Origin: Heterobilharzia americana
Taxonomy: Eukaryota > Platyhelminthes > Trematoda > Strigeidida > Schistosomatidae
DNA length: 64,000 nt
Reading direction: 5' to 3'
Assembly (NCBI GenBank): GCA_944470555.2
Contig: OX104134.1
Span: forward strand, 75,014,678-75,078,677
Shown here: in pieces, positions 48,181 to 57,184 of the stretch
How positions within the stretch are numbered: position 1 is the first letter of the stretch
Layout: the number at the start of each line of letters is the position of its first letter
Translations under genes and position numbers: made by a program
Notes under the pieces: generated by a model
Database searches by the model: none
What the model saw: only the letters and a program-made list of their open reading frames with translations
Told to the model about the DNA's origin: nothing

Positions 48181-48675
48181 CTTCACTGACAGTTGATGTT
48201 CAACTTCACGATTAAACCATCCAGCTCAGGGAACATAACATCATCAGAATCTTCCTCCTGAGCTACAAATATTCTGCATCATCTCAAAATAATTTTTTAA
48301 ACAAACTGATTAGGGTTGTGTATACATAATGGTCTTCATGAAAACCATCTTATTTTGCTTGTAAGTTATCATAAGAAACATTTATAATCTTAACGTTAGA
48401 ACAAAAATTTGAGAAAATCAATTATTCTAAGTAATGTCTTTCAGAAAATTGGAAGCCCATTCAGAATTTCTGACTTGTCTAGTTCAACACACTCAGAAAG
48501 ATTATGTAGAAAACTGTAAATGAATGCAGATTTTTCTTTGTTCCTCATCAGTCAGATAGTGAAATAAGTGTTCTGTCTCCTTTTCCTTCTTTTGATATGC
48601 TAGTGACTTTACGGCGAAACTCAAACGAGTATCCGAAATCAGCATATTGCGTCAAACTGACTCCGGATTACATCA

Positions 48676-48677
<2 letters not shown>

Positions 48678-48734
<57 letters not shown>

Positions 48735-48748
48735 TATATATATATAAT
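48678..48748. repeat. (TA)n microsatellite
   Basis: About 70 bp of TA units with two ATAATA interruptions. Confidence 0.95.
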
Positions 48749-49199
48749 ACAACCGAACAATCAATTACCAGATGCATTTCATCTTGTGTTTATTTAAGAA
48801 AAATCTCCCGATTAATTGTCAAATACTACCGCTGACACAGAGTAGGTAGTTGACCATTTTCTTGAGAAAATATTGTCATACAGAGGCAGAATTCTATGTA
48901 TCGAAAGTCTAACGCATTCAATATTAAGAAGTTAACCTAAGCGGCCATCTAAAAAGTATGAACGACCGTATGTCACACTGTTACTCTATGCATTGGTGAT
49001 GATAAGAAAATAACCATAGCTCCACTGACGGTTTATATCCTTACACAAAACGGCAACCCAGTTGAAGATTCAGTTAGTCTGTTACTACACTGGTAAATGT
49101 CAATCATGTACATCGCATGAGTATATCAAGAATTTTCGGAAGAAATATGGATTATGTACTTTTAAATAATTAGATTACACTGCAAAAAATCATATCACT
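48749..49199. other. No gene recognised
   Basis: AT-rich spacer with no recognised motif. Confidence 0.45.
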
Positions 49200-49960
49200 C
49201 AGCCAAATTCAACATTGGACCTGACATTATTGTGTACAGTCCCAGGTGCCACACATTCCATCAGAACCCTAAGGTAGAAGACACAGATAATAAATAGAAA
49301 TATGGGGCCAAAATTAGTAGGACATAAAAGAGGAAAAATAAGTCATAAAGTAGTGACATTTTGTTCGACGATTAAGATAATGCACGAATATATCTCTACA
49401 CCACAGAGATCGTGGAGCAGACTGAGGCTGTTTTAGTTTGACCGCATAAATCTGCCTCAAATGATTTTGTGCGATGGGACAGATGGTTAACAGAAGTGTG
49501 CAACGAATTTTCCAGACACCTGAGTAGATGAAAGTTCACAACTTCAACGGACTTACTACTTTTGACTAAAACTGTAAGCCTGACCCAAACATTACCGACT
49601 TGAAGGTTTAACTTGTGACCTATACTGAGAAAACAACGGTAATCGAACACCTGAAGCCTTCCTATATCCTCTCCCTTTAATTGCCATGTTTCATAGACCA
49701 ACAGAAAAACATAACGGAATGATGCAAGGTAGGCAATCGAGTAACACACCGGTTCAGCGGATGACGTGGTCTGGCAAGATCAGATAGAGCCTTTTGGATC
49801 CGTGAAGAAATTTCGTCGACACTGAACCAACACAGCTGATCCAAATACTCAACTAAGTTATATGCCCAACATACCATACAAGGCAAGTCCTGAAGCGAAG
49901 AATTTCCTTTTTCTTGGTCACAGATGCATCCTAAACATTCTCAACTTGTAATTCAATGTA
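49200..49960 (-). mobile_element. Family A C-terminal relic
   Basis: The 3' end near 49208 (ACATTGGACCTGACATTATT, compare ACATAGGACCAGGCATTACT at 61153) leads on the minus strand to HQLRW-type sequence, FDYRCFLSIGHKLN..VGNVWVR (family DHRCLRSI..VSNAEVR), YETWQLKGEDIGRLQ (family CETWPLKVEDKR..) and DEISSRIQKALSDLARPRHP. The RT palm is missing. Short identifiable blocks are separated by stops. Confidence 0.68.
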
Positions 49961-50079
49961 TTCAGAAGGCTCTGTATCTTCTTATCAGCTTCTTCACCTG
50001 ACAGAAATACACCATCTGTGTACTCTAGATCGAATAACCAGTCTCCTGCAATAAGACCAACACATTTAAAGTCAGACAA

Positions 50080-50480
50080 CGAGGGGAGACCTCCGTTTCT
50101 ATTGGGAAGACAGTATCAGCGTGCCACCGCTAATCATACAAGGGAAATACCTTACAGCAGCACAACTGTCGCCTCAGACCCCCACCACAGTGTAGTCATT
50201 TACACTACAATGGTAACTTTTTTTTGTCTCACCACTATCCACAAACTTTTCTGGCATGGTAGAAGTTCGAGGGACCAAGGGTTCCACCAGCGTAGCTCAT
50301 CGTGGTATGCAATCCTGACCGCTACGCCAAGGTAGCAGATATCGGTAGGGTCCGTTAAGGAGAGGTAGCATCAGCTGGAACTGCTGGTCACTAACTAAAA
50401 CCACCTAACTGCGGCTATACAGGACGATATGCCAGAAGTACGACTTCGCCTTCGTACAGCAATCACGGTCCAAACATTGC
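50080..50480 (+). repeat. Dispersed repeat R1, copies 3 and 4 in tandem
   Basis: Copy 3 (about 50080-50340) and a shorter copy 4 (about 50350-50480) both carry the TAGCATCAGC/CAGTATCAGC..CACCGCTAATCAT or CTGCTGGTCA block, followed by the ACGATATGCCAGAAGTACGA or ACTACAATGG region. They sit directly before a plus-strand family A relic. Confidence 0.5.
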
Positions 50481-50499
50481 GCATGACGATAGAAACTGC

Positions 50500-51440
50500 T
50501 TTGTTTTACCACTGACCTGATAGGTGAAGACGACGACGCAATGTAGGGTCTTCGGGATGCGTTGAGAAGAGAGCTGAGTATGTTTGTCTGCCATGCATCT
50601 CAAACCTGTCAGATGTAAGACGATGCTCCGCAACTACTCCCGATCTAAGGATAAGGAGTGTAGTGGTGAAATGTGTCGACCACTTCACATACTTGGGGAG
50701 TCACATCAGCCCGTCGAACAGACTGCTTGCTGACGAAATCTCAGCTTGAATATAGGTCCGTTTTGCATTTGCCAACTTGCGTCACCTATAGAGAGACTGG
50801 GGAGATATCCAACTATCTATCAAAGGATGAGTAAACTGTGCTGTAGTTCATCCTGTCCTGTTGTACGGCTGAGACATGGCCATTGAAAGTAAAAGACATG
50901 AAGCACTGACGGGGTTTTGGCCACAGATGTTTTCTCAGTATTGCTTGCATTCAGTGGAATCACCATGTGAGCAACGCTGAAGTAAAGCGAAGGTTAGCGG
51001 GCAGGACATGCACGTCGACTGATGAAGTTGTGAACAAGCATTGATTGAGATGGCTTGAACATGTACTGCCTATGATGAGCCACCACCTTACCACGACGTC
51101 CAATGCTAGATGAAGTTGAAAGACTGTTCAGGGTGGTCAGACCAATAACTGGCACCAGTCGATGAAATCCATGACTACTGATCTGAGTTCTGTGGGGCGA
51201 TGTAGACTGCATGGTTAAGGTCCCTGAGACGAAAGGAATCAGTGGTTGAGGACTGTTAGTGACATGACTAGAAATCAGTCACAATGGCGCAGATGTATTC
51301 ACTCTTTAGTGTCTTCTAAATCTTGAATATTTATCTTAACTGTTATGTTTAAATTGTTTTTTCAGTCACACAACTTTGCCAACTTAGATACCAGTCTTTT
51401 TATCCCCCTGTACCTTGTATACTATTGTGACGTGTGACAA
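50500..51440 (+). mobile_element. Family A 3' half, plus strand
   Basis: Starting with a decayed palm-distal region, GTCGACCACTTCACATACTT (VDHFTYLG) occurs near 50675, then DEISA, FANLRHL, LLYG-type blocks, the HLRWLEHVLPM block near 51040, GACCAATAACTGGCACCAGT near 51142 and GAAAGGAATCAGTGGTTGAG near 51230. The 3' untranslated end runs to about 51440 (CACACAACTTTGCCAACTTA). It matches 30310-30700 at its end. 5' truncated and full of stops. Confidence 0.7.
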
Positions 51441-51599
51441 CTTGAACCGATCGACTTGTGTGCAAAGTTCAACATTGATTTTGTTTATGTCTACCATTCA
51501 TCTAATTATTTCGTTTTTTCAGACCTTCAATGTAGCCAACGCGAGTACTTATCGGCTTCCCTGTCACTGTATTGTTGCTGAAGATGGATTAGTGACCAC

Positions 51600-51805
51600 G
51601 TTGACCAGGAATGAAGGGATTCAAATGGGAAATGCCCGCTGGAAATTATATTGCTCAGAACATGGAATACAACAAGATAATAAGACTACCAGAGGAAGGG
51701 ATATTTCTTTTAACACATTCTTGGATGATAGTTTCAGGTGAGCATGCACGACGAGGAATATTTGTGGATTTGAAGCCCCTATAGTAAGTGCTGAAGAAGT
51801 CATCC
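51600..51805 (+). pseudogene. Alpha-tubulin N-terminal fragment, degenerate
   Basis: The frame reads [20 protein letters not shown], then [15 protein letters not shown], a stop, and ACTTRNICGFEAPIVSAEEV. Alpha-tubulins have [20 protein letters not shown] near residue 10, followed by DDSFNTFFSETG and HVPRAVFVDLEPTVIDEV in this order and spacing. The match extends through about 65 codons with an in-frame stop after SFR, so it is not a functional tubulin. Upstream codons (from 51415) do not look like tubulin. No intron within the match is evident; processed copy and exon relic are both possible. Confidence 0.7.
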
Positions 51806-52223
51806 AGTTTAATGGTAAAAAAACCAAGAACAAACTTCAATGCTCGGATAACACCAAACGAGGAAAAATAAAGTTTTGAACTTTAAGATGAAAGCATTTT
51901 AGGTATATGTATCCTATGGATAATATGAATATGTGTCCCAAAATAATGATAGCAACTCTTTAAAGTGAAAAAGTGATGATAACTATCAACATTTACAACA
52001 GAAATCGTAACTTTTGCTAAACAATAAGTTGAAACATGAATATGAATATCCCATGAAATACATCGAGAGTATTTCTTAGAGGAGAATATACTTTAATTAT
52101 TATCACAACAGAAGAATAAAGTACATATCGGTAGTTAAATTTACCTGAAAAAATACAAGTACAAAAAAATTAGTCCAAGCATATAATGAGCCCATCATTG
52201 TGTGAAATTCAGTTTTTTTTAAA
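51806..52223. other. No gene recognised; presumed 3' region of the TM2 gene
   Basis: On the minus strand this is downstream of the TM2-domain stop codon and should contain its 3' untranslated region. An ATTAAA (minus, near 52095) could serve as poly(A) signal; this is weak. Confidence 0.4.
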
Positions 52224-53041
52224 TCACCAGTATACAGCATCTCCAGGAGGCTTTATATAACCAGATACAATTAAAATGAAGTCGACAATACTCCATAAAC
52301 CTAGTCCACCAAAACTGAACAACTTGCCTAATCCTTCTATCCACATCCCTAAATAAAATCGATCGACTCCGAATCCTCCAAAAAACAAACTTAAGAAAAC
52401 AGTCAATGCATAGCTTTTACCAGAGGACCAATCACAGGGTAGCATACGTCGGAATACTCTCCTTCCTAGACATAATATGTGTGGAAGCGGTTCACATTTA
52501 GTTTCATAGAAACTCCGAGCTACATTCGGTTGACGACAATTCGTACGACCAATGCAAACGATCTCATTGTCGTCTAACTGGTGACAATATCGGCAAACAA
52601 TCGGCTTCTGAACCAGGTAGTTTGTATGATCAGTGAGAGAATAGGAAGACTGTGTTGTATTAGTTGTAGAGATATGAATGCTTGAGTTTTCACCATCTGG
52701 ATATTTACAATAAACCCCGTGACGGGAGAACAAGTGACATTAATTACCATGCCATATACGCATGATTTACTGAAATTACAGATAATACAATAACCAGGCA
52801 ATTCATTGCATTTATATTGCATATACGGACATAAATGTTGCCATTTAGCCTGAGGAGAATGATTTGAAACAAACTCGTTTGTAGATATAGACGAACTGGA
52901 ATGTGAAGAAGACGTAAACTGGTAAGAGATATTTGTGTCTACATTTTGGACGATATAGGATGTGTTCTCAGAAACACCGTGTATGGGAAAGAAATATCCG
53001 AACTCTATGATTACCCAACTGAGCACGGGTGCTGTGATGAG
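52224..53041 (-). CDS. TM2-domain protein, TM2D3/almondex type, main coding exon with one frameshift
   Basis: The acceptor TTTTCCTCTTTTACAG ends at 53042 and the exon opens in phase with VLSWVIIEFGYFFPI. A cysteine-rich ectodomain follows (C-x7-CIIC, SCVYGMVINVTC, C-x2-C in CRYCHQL, TNC, C-EPLPHILCLGRRVF, LPCDW), then the TM2 domain: YALTVFLSLFFGGFGVDRFY (first membrane segment and VDRF motif), WIEGLGKLFSFGGLGLWSI and VDFILIVSGYI, ending PPGDAVYW. About 271 codons, slightly longer than the human relative (about 247). Near 52715 the frame changes inside a GGGG run: one further G would restore a C-x7-C pair typical of the family. No in-frame ATG precedes the ectodomain here, so the start lies in an upstream exon, not identified. 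Members of this family are membrane proteins; the fly one acts in Notch signalling. Confidence 0.85.
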
Positions 53042-53073
53042 CTGTAAAAGAGGAAAATTATGATGCTGTTATT
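53042..53073 (-). other. Splice acceptor region and left target duplication
   Basis: A pyrimidine-rich tract and CAG lead into the TM2 exon. The 12 bp GATGCTGTTATT at 53062-53073 is repeated at 56082-56093 on the far side of the Penelope-like insertion. Confidence 0.75.
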
Positions 53074-53314
53074 TCGATAGCGTTATTAGAAGATGAAGTT
53101 TATCTGAGCAATGTGATGTATTTGCGCAAAACATTTCGAACAATCTGATCACACATTTACTTGTCAAGTCAACATATATTAAACCGAGGACTGGGAGAGG
53201 GGATAAATACAACAATTAACACAATAGGGGATTAAAATTAAGAAAGATGAGGACAAACAGAAAGTGACATAGTTGGTCTTAATCTTGGTAAGAAAACAAA
53301 GTTTACCAAGGTAG
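53074..53314 (-). repeat. Penelope 3' pseudo-LTR
   Basis: It runs from CGATAGCGTT to TTACCAAGGTAG and pairs with 55710-55950; the single difference seen is at the TTATTAG/TAATTAG position near 53083. Confidence 0.88.
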
Positions 53315-53492
53315 GTGTAGTGTAATAAAAAACTTTTTGTACACATAAAGGTGGTTTAAATTTGTGTATGGCTATGGCTTCCGCAAATCTCAGAATACGT
53401 CCCTGACTGTTTCTATATAAGACTTTGAAAGCTGTTTGAATATTAACTTTGTTACCTGTTTCTGCGATATGTTTAGCTATAGATGAAGAGGG

Positions 53493-54141
53493 TCATCTCC
53501 CATGAGCGTTTATCACTGTTTCACACTCCATTTGTTTTTGAAGCCATCTAGGCACATGTTCTCCCACCCTCAACTGCATAACTCGATTACTCCTCTCTAT
53601 GTGTGTGTGACCACACACACATGTAAATTGGTAAACACAATGGGATGTGACGTAATCACTGATGCAGTGTTTAGGTTTTTGGTGAAGCATGCGTTTTGTT
53701 TTCTCCACAATGGTAAGATTCGCTGCATAATACGTTTTCTTAATGGCTGATGTCAGCCTACGTCTCAAAATGATACTATTTAGCTCCCCTCTGTATGGTA
53801 GAGTGATATGGACACTTTTCTTAAGGACCGTGTATAGAGTTGGCTTTGGTGCTACTTGACCTCAACAACGGTTTATAAACTTCGTCGGATATCCATTTTC
53901 CATAAGTGCTTTGCTCAGTAATTTGATGTCTTCACCCATCGCATCTAGTGTACTGATACGATAGATCCTGTTAAACAGGCATTTTACTAAACCTCGCTTG
54001 TATTGGATTGGACAAAAACTGTGGAAATTCAGGTATTGTCCTGTCCATGAAGGCTTTCTGTAAACTGACCGTCTTATTGAACCATCTTCTTGTCGACTGT
54101 GAAGTATATCTAGGAATGGCAGTTGATTACTATTCTCTTTC
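53493..54141 (-). pseudogene. Penelope linker and GIY-YIG domain, frame-broken
   Basis: The terminal frame (53768-53493) reads MRRRLTSAIKKTYYAANLTI, then CVYQFTCVCGHTHIERSNRV followed by MQLRVGEHVPRWLQKQ: the GIY-YIG core with Y retained but YIG changed to HIE, and the R..EH..R region retained. The part 54141-53770 shows YPTKFI-type linker residues in several frames with stops. The nuclease is expected to be impaired. Confidence 0.72.
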
Positions 54142-54645
54142 TCACATGTCAGGCTGTGTTTGTACGGCGTTAAGTCTATTTAGTAGACAAACCATATCCT
54201 CATGTGTCTCACAAATCACTATGATGTCATCAACATATCTCTTGTAAAGAGGAACTTTAGCGATGAGATCACCAGCCAGATTTTCAATATATGACATATA
54301 AATATCAGCCAGTAGTGGTCCTAAAGGACTACCCATAGCTACACCGTCAACTTGTCGAAAGCGTTCACCTTCAAATGTGAAGTGGACTTTGTCGGTACAC
54401 AGCAATAATAACTCCTTCAGAAAGGTTGGAGTAATAGGAAATGGGAGGTTTTTTGAGGATATATAGTCACAGAGAATGCTAATAGTCTTGGACAATGGCA
54501 CGTTAGTGAATAAGGAATTTACATCGAAAGAGTACATAATCTTGTTTTTTATATTCATGTTACTAAGACAGTCAACAATTTGAAAAGAATCTTTCAATGA
54601 AAACTTACAGAATTCGTTTCGAACTGGATTTAACATTTTTACCAA
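54142..54645 (-). pseudogene. Penelope reverse transcriptase palm
   Basis: About 167 codons with YSFDVNSLFTNVPL (motif A), FRQVDGVAMGSPLGPLLADI (motif B) and YKRYVDDIIVIC (motif C). Catalytic residues are intact. The frame is out of phase with the upstream N-terminal frame by a short overlap at 54639-54645 and closes soon after the palm (TQPDM). Confidence 0.82.
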
Positions 54646-55532
54646 CCATTTCGCCAGTTTATGTGGGAGAACGACACGGACAATATAGGGCGTAAGGGAT
54701 TATTAGCTTTATGAATCTTAGGTAATCCATACAAATTTGGAAATTCGGATCCCATAGGTTTCAATGAATTAAATTCCTCTTTGCTAATGGCATTCATCTT
54801 CAAAAGTTTTACTTTTGCCTCCAATTTTCTAATATCTTCTGATGGGACATCGGCTATGAATTTGCTTTCGTCACTGAGGATGGATAGCATTTTATTTTTA
54901 TAGTCAGATTTATTCATCACAACGATACCTGATCCCTTATCGGGTTTAAGAATGATTATATCCGATCTGTTCCGTGATTCTCTCAAAGATTTGAAGTGAT
55001 GTAAACTCAAAATGCTTCTTTGTCTTGTTTCTGAACTATGGAATTGGTGAGCAATACCAACTAATTTAGCCCTTAACCGACTTTGGTTATCTGAAGATGT
55101 AGAGACAAGAGGGCTCAATTGGTCATAGAGATTTTCAAACTGAGAATCAATATCCAATTGACAGATTTGCGTGTATGGAACTGAAAAGTTGAATCCAAGG
55201 GAAAGCGCCTCTTTCTCATGAATTGAAAGTACAACAGAGGATAAATTAGTCGCATATTTATCTGGGACGCATGGAAATGAGCTTGCATGAATGTCATTGG
55301 AAAGGGATCTAGACAATTTTTGCCTTGTTCTATCCTTCGTTTTATTGATTACGGAGCTACAAAAATTTATGAATTTAATGTGGTATATAAGAGAAATATC
55401 CGACAATACACATGAAGCATGAGTACGCATTTCAGTTAAGCTGCATAACTTCTCATTGCAATTATCTATGTGTGATTTCATAAGCCGAACGAGGTTTGAA
55501 AGGTCGGGTTGCAATTTAGAGGATCGCAACAT
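54639..55532 (-). pseudogene. Penelope N-terminal region and RT fingers
   Basis: About 297 codons. The N-terminal third is unnamed. DIIILKPDKGSGIVVMNKSD (near residue 195) is the K-ADKG type motif before the palm, and LYGLPKIHKANNPLRPILSV (near 265) is the LYGLPKIHK motif. It ends with a frame change close to NWRNGW, where the next frame continues. Confidence 0.8.
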
Positions 55533-55575
55533 TTTGTAAAATTGTCTGGGAAAAATGTGATCAGAAATGCACGAT

Positions 55576-55851
55576 TTATAGAAATTCCAATTTCACTTTC
55601 TCAGATGCGGTTTTACACTTTAGGTTAAATGGTTCATTTAACCGCTTAACAGTGCATGGAGGGAGTCTTCTCTTCAAAAATTTGAAACAGTTAGTCCCTT
55701 TTATGAATTTCGATAGCGTAATTAGAAGATGAAGTTTATCTGAGCAATGTGATGTATTTGCGCAAAACATTTCGAACAATCTGATCACACATTTACTTGT
55801 CAAGTCAACATATATTAAACCGAGGACTGGGAGAGGGGATAAATACAACAA
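55576..55851 (-). pseudogene. Penelope 5' leader frame spanning the pseudo-LTR
   Basis: This 91-codon frame starts in the 5' pseudo-LTR and extends to 55576. The piece KLHLLITLSKFIKGTNCFKF is followed by RRLPPCTVKRLNEPF and a stop. It may be the start of the element protein, separated from 55532 by a stop and frame change. I am unsure whether it is translated. Confidence 0.45.
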
Positions 55852-56081
55852 TTAACACAATAGGGGATTAAAATTAAGAAAGATGAGGACAAACAGAAAG
55901 TGACATAGTTGGTCTTAATCTTGGTAAGAAAACAAAGTTTACCAAGGTAGTGTAAATGTGTGATCAGATTGTTCGAAATGTATTGCGCAAATACATCACA
56001 CTGCTCAGATAAACTTCGTCTTCTAATTACGCTATCGAAATTCATAAAAGGGACCAACTGTTTTCAAATTTTTGAAGAGAA
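55668..56081. repeat. 129 bp inverted repeat at the 5' end of the Penelope element
   Basis: Arms of about 129 bp, 55668-55797 and 55953-56081, are reverse complements with a handful of differences. They enclose about 155 bp. RNA from this end could form a long hairpin. The arms overlap the pseudo-LTR and explain the inverted tail. Confidence 0.82.
55710..55950 (-). repeat. Penelope 5' pseudo-LTR
   Basis: Direct repeat partner of 53074-53314. Confidence 0.88.
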
Positions 56082-56093
56082 GATGCTGTTATT
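56082..56093 (+). other. Right target site duplication of the Penelope element
   Basis: GATGCTGTTATT, identical to 53062-53073. Confidence 0.8.
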
Positions 56094-57184
56094 GTTGTTC
56101 ACGATATAAACAGAAATCTTACTATTAAAATCCCTGCGCTTAATTATTATAAAACTTAAGATGATAAAACTGGGAATGAAAAATTCAACTGTAAGAAATC
56201 AGTGTTAAATATGTAATAAACAGATGCTTAGACTTTTCATTTGTCTTTCGGTCAAAACTTCTTTCCTCATCTCCGTAGGTTAAGAATTCCGTCAAGCAAG
56301 ACTATCTAGTTTACAATCGAAATTAGAAAATCCAAATAGGCCTTCACAGTGACAAAACTTATTCGAAACACTTCACTGAGATCTTGTATGTGGGTCTCTG
56401 AGATGCATCATACAGAATAATAATAATGATAGTCACTTTATTCCGAACAATTTTTTGATAGAATTTGTAATTTTCAGCATAATATATTGCAACAAAGAAT
56501 ATATATACTCCTTTACAACATTTCAAATAGTGTTAATATAACATTTTAGGTTATGTTAATAAGATTCCCAACGAGCAAAATTTTACATCATTAGTTAAAA
56601 TATTGATAAGACACATTATCTGTTGTTGCAAAGTTAATAAGTGAGTTCTGTTCTAACGCATCTTTCCTCAAATAATATGCGTACTAAATAAAGCATGGTC
56701 AAATTCTCGTATTTAGCTGTACGAGCGTACAGTCTTATGTAACTTCTTCTTGTCTTATCTGAGCAAATAAAAAGAAAGAGCTGTGAACAAAGTGGATTCT
56801 CAGTGTCAGTCACAATTACTGTGGCTAGTTGTCACCTAGAATTTAAATGTCTTTCAAATCCAGTGTTGATCAGCTGGGCCAGAGGTACACCACACCCTAC
56901 TGACGGCTTCCAAAGCTCTATGCAATAAAACAGTCTATCTTTAGTAGATCAGGAAAGATCAACGGGGAACAATAGAGAAGACAATAGGTAAACTCCAGGA
57001 ATTAATAAATTGTAAAATATAGGCTGTTATACCAGAGAGTCGTAGTTTCTTTATGTAATACGTTGAACTAAAGATTTTCTTGAAGTCAACAAGATGCAAC
57101 ACGGCCAAGAGAGGTTAGGAGTAAAACTCAACATGATTTCCTATCTACAGCAATACCATCAATGCAACAAAAGTCATGGAATTT
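56094..57184. other. No gene recognised; presumed intron of the TM2 gene
   Basis: AT-rich sequence continuing the intron interrupted by the Penelope element. I could not identify the upstream TM2 exon here. Confidence 0.4.

Larger units (their letters stand above)
53074..56081 (-). mobile_element. Penelope-like element with pseudo-LTRs, 5' hairpin and target duplication
   Basis: The 3,008 bp unit is bounded by the 12 bp direct repeat GATGCTGTTATT. On the minus strand: an inverted tail (56081-55953), a pseudo-LTR (55950-55710), the N-terminal region, RT with YVDD, linker, GIY-YIG and a second pseudo-LTR (53314-53074). The two pseudo-LTRs are 241 bp and differ at one base by eye. Pseudo-LTRs and inverted tails are known hallmarks of Penelope-like elements. 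Near-identical pseudo-LTRs and an exact target duplication suggest recent insertion, yet the coding frame is broken at several places. It lies in an intron of the TM2 gene in the same orientation. Confidence 0.87.

Noticed and set aside
53074..53314. True LTRs and an LTR retrotransposon at 53-56 kb
   Set aside because: The coding order (RT with YVDD then GIY-YIG, no protease, RNase H or integrase), the inverted tail and the 12 bp target duplication fit a Penelope-like element with pseudo-LTRs.
53493..53768. Independent GIY-YIG nuclease gene
   Set aside because: It lies in the correct order and orientation behind a Penelope RT and inside its pseudo-LTRs, so it is part of that element.
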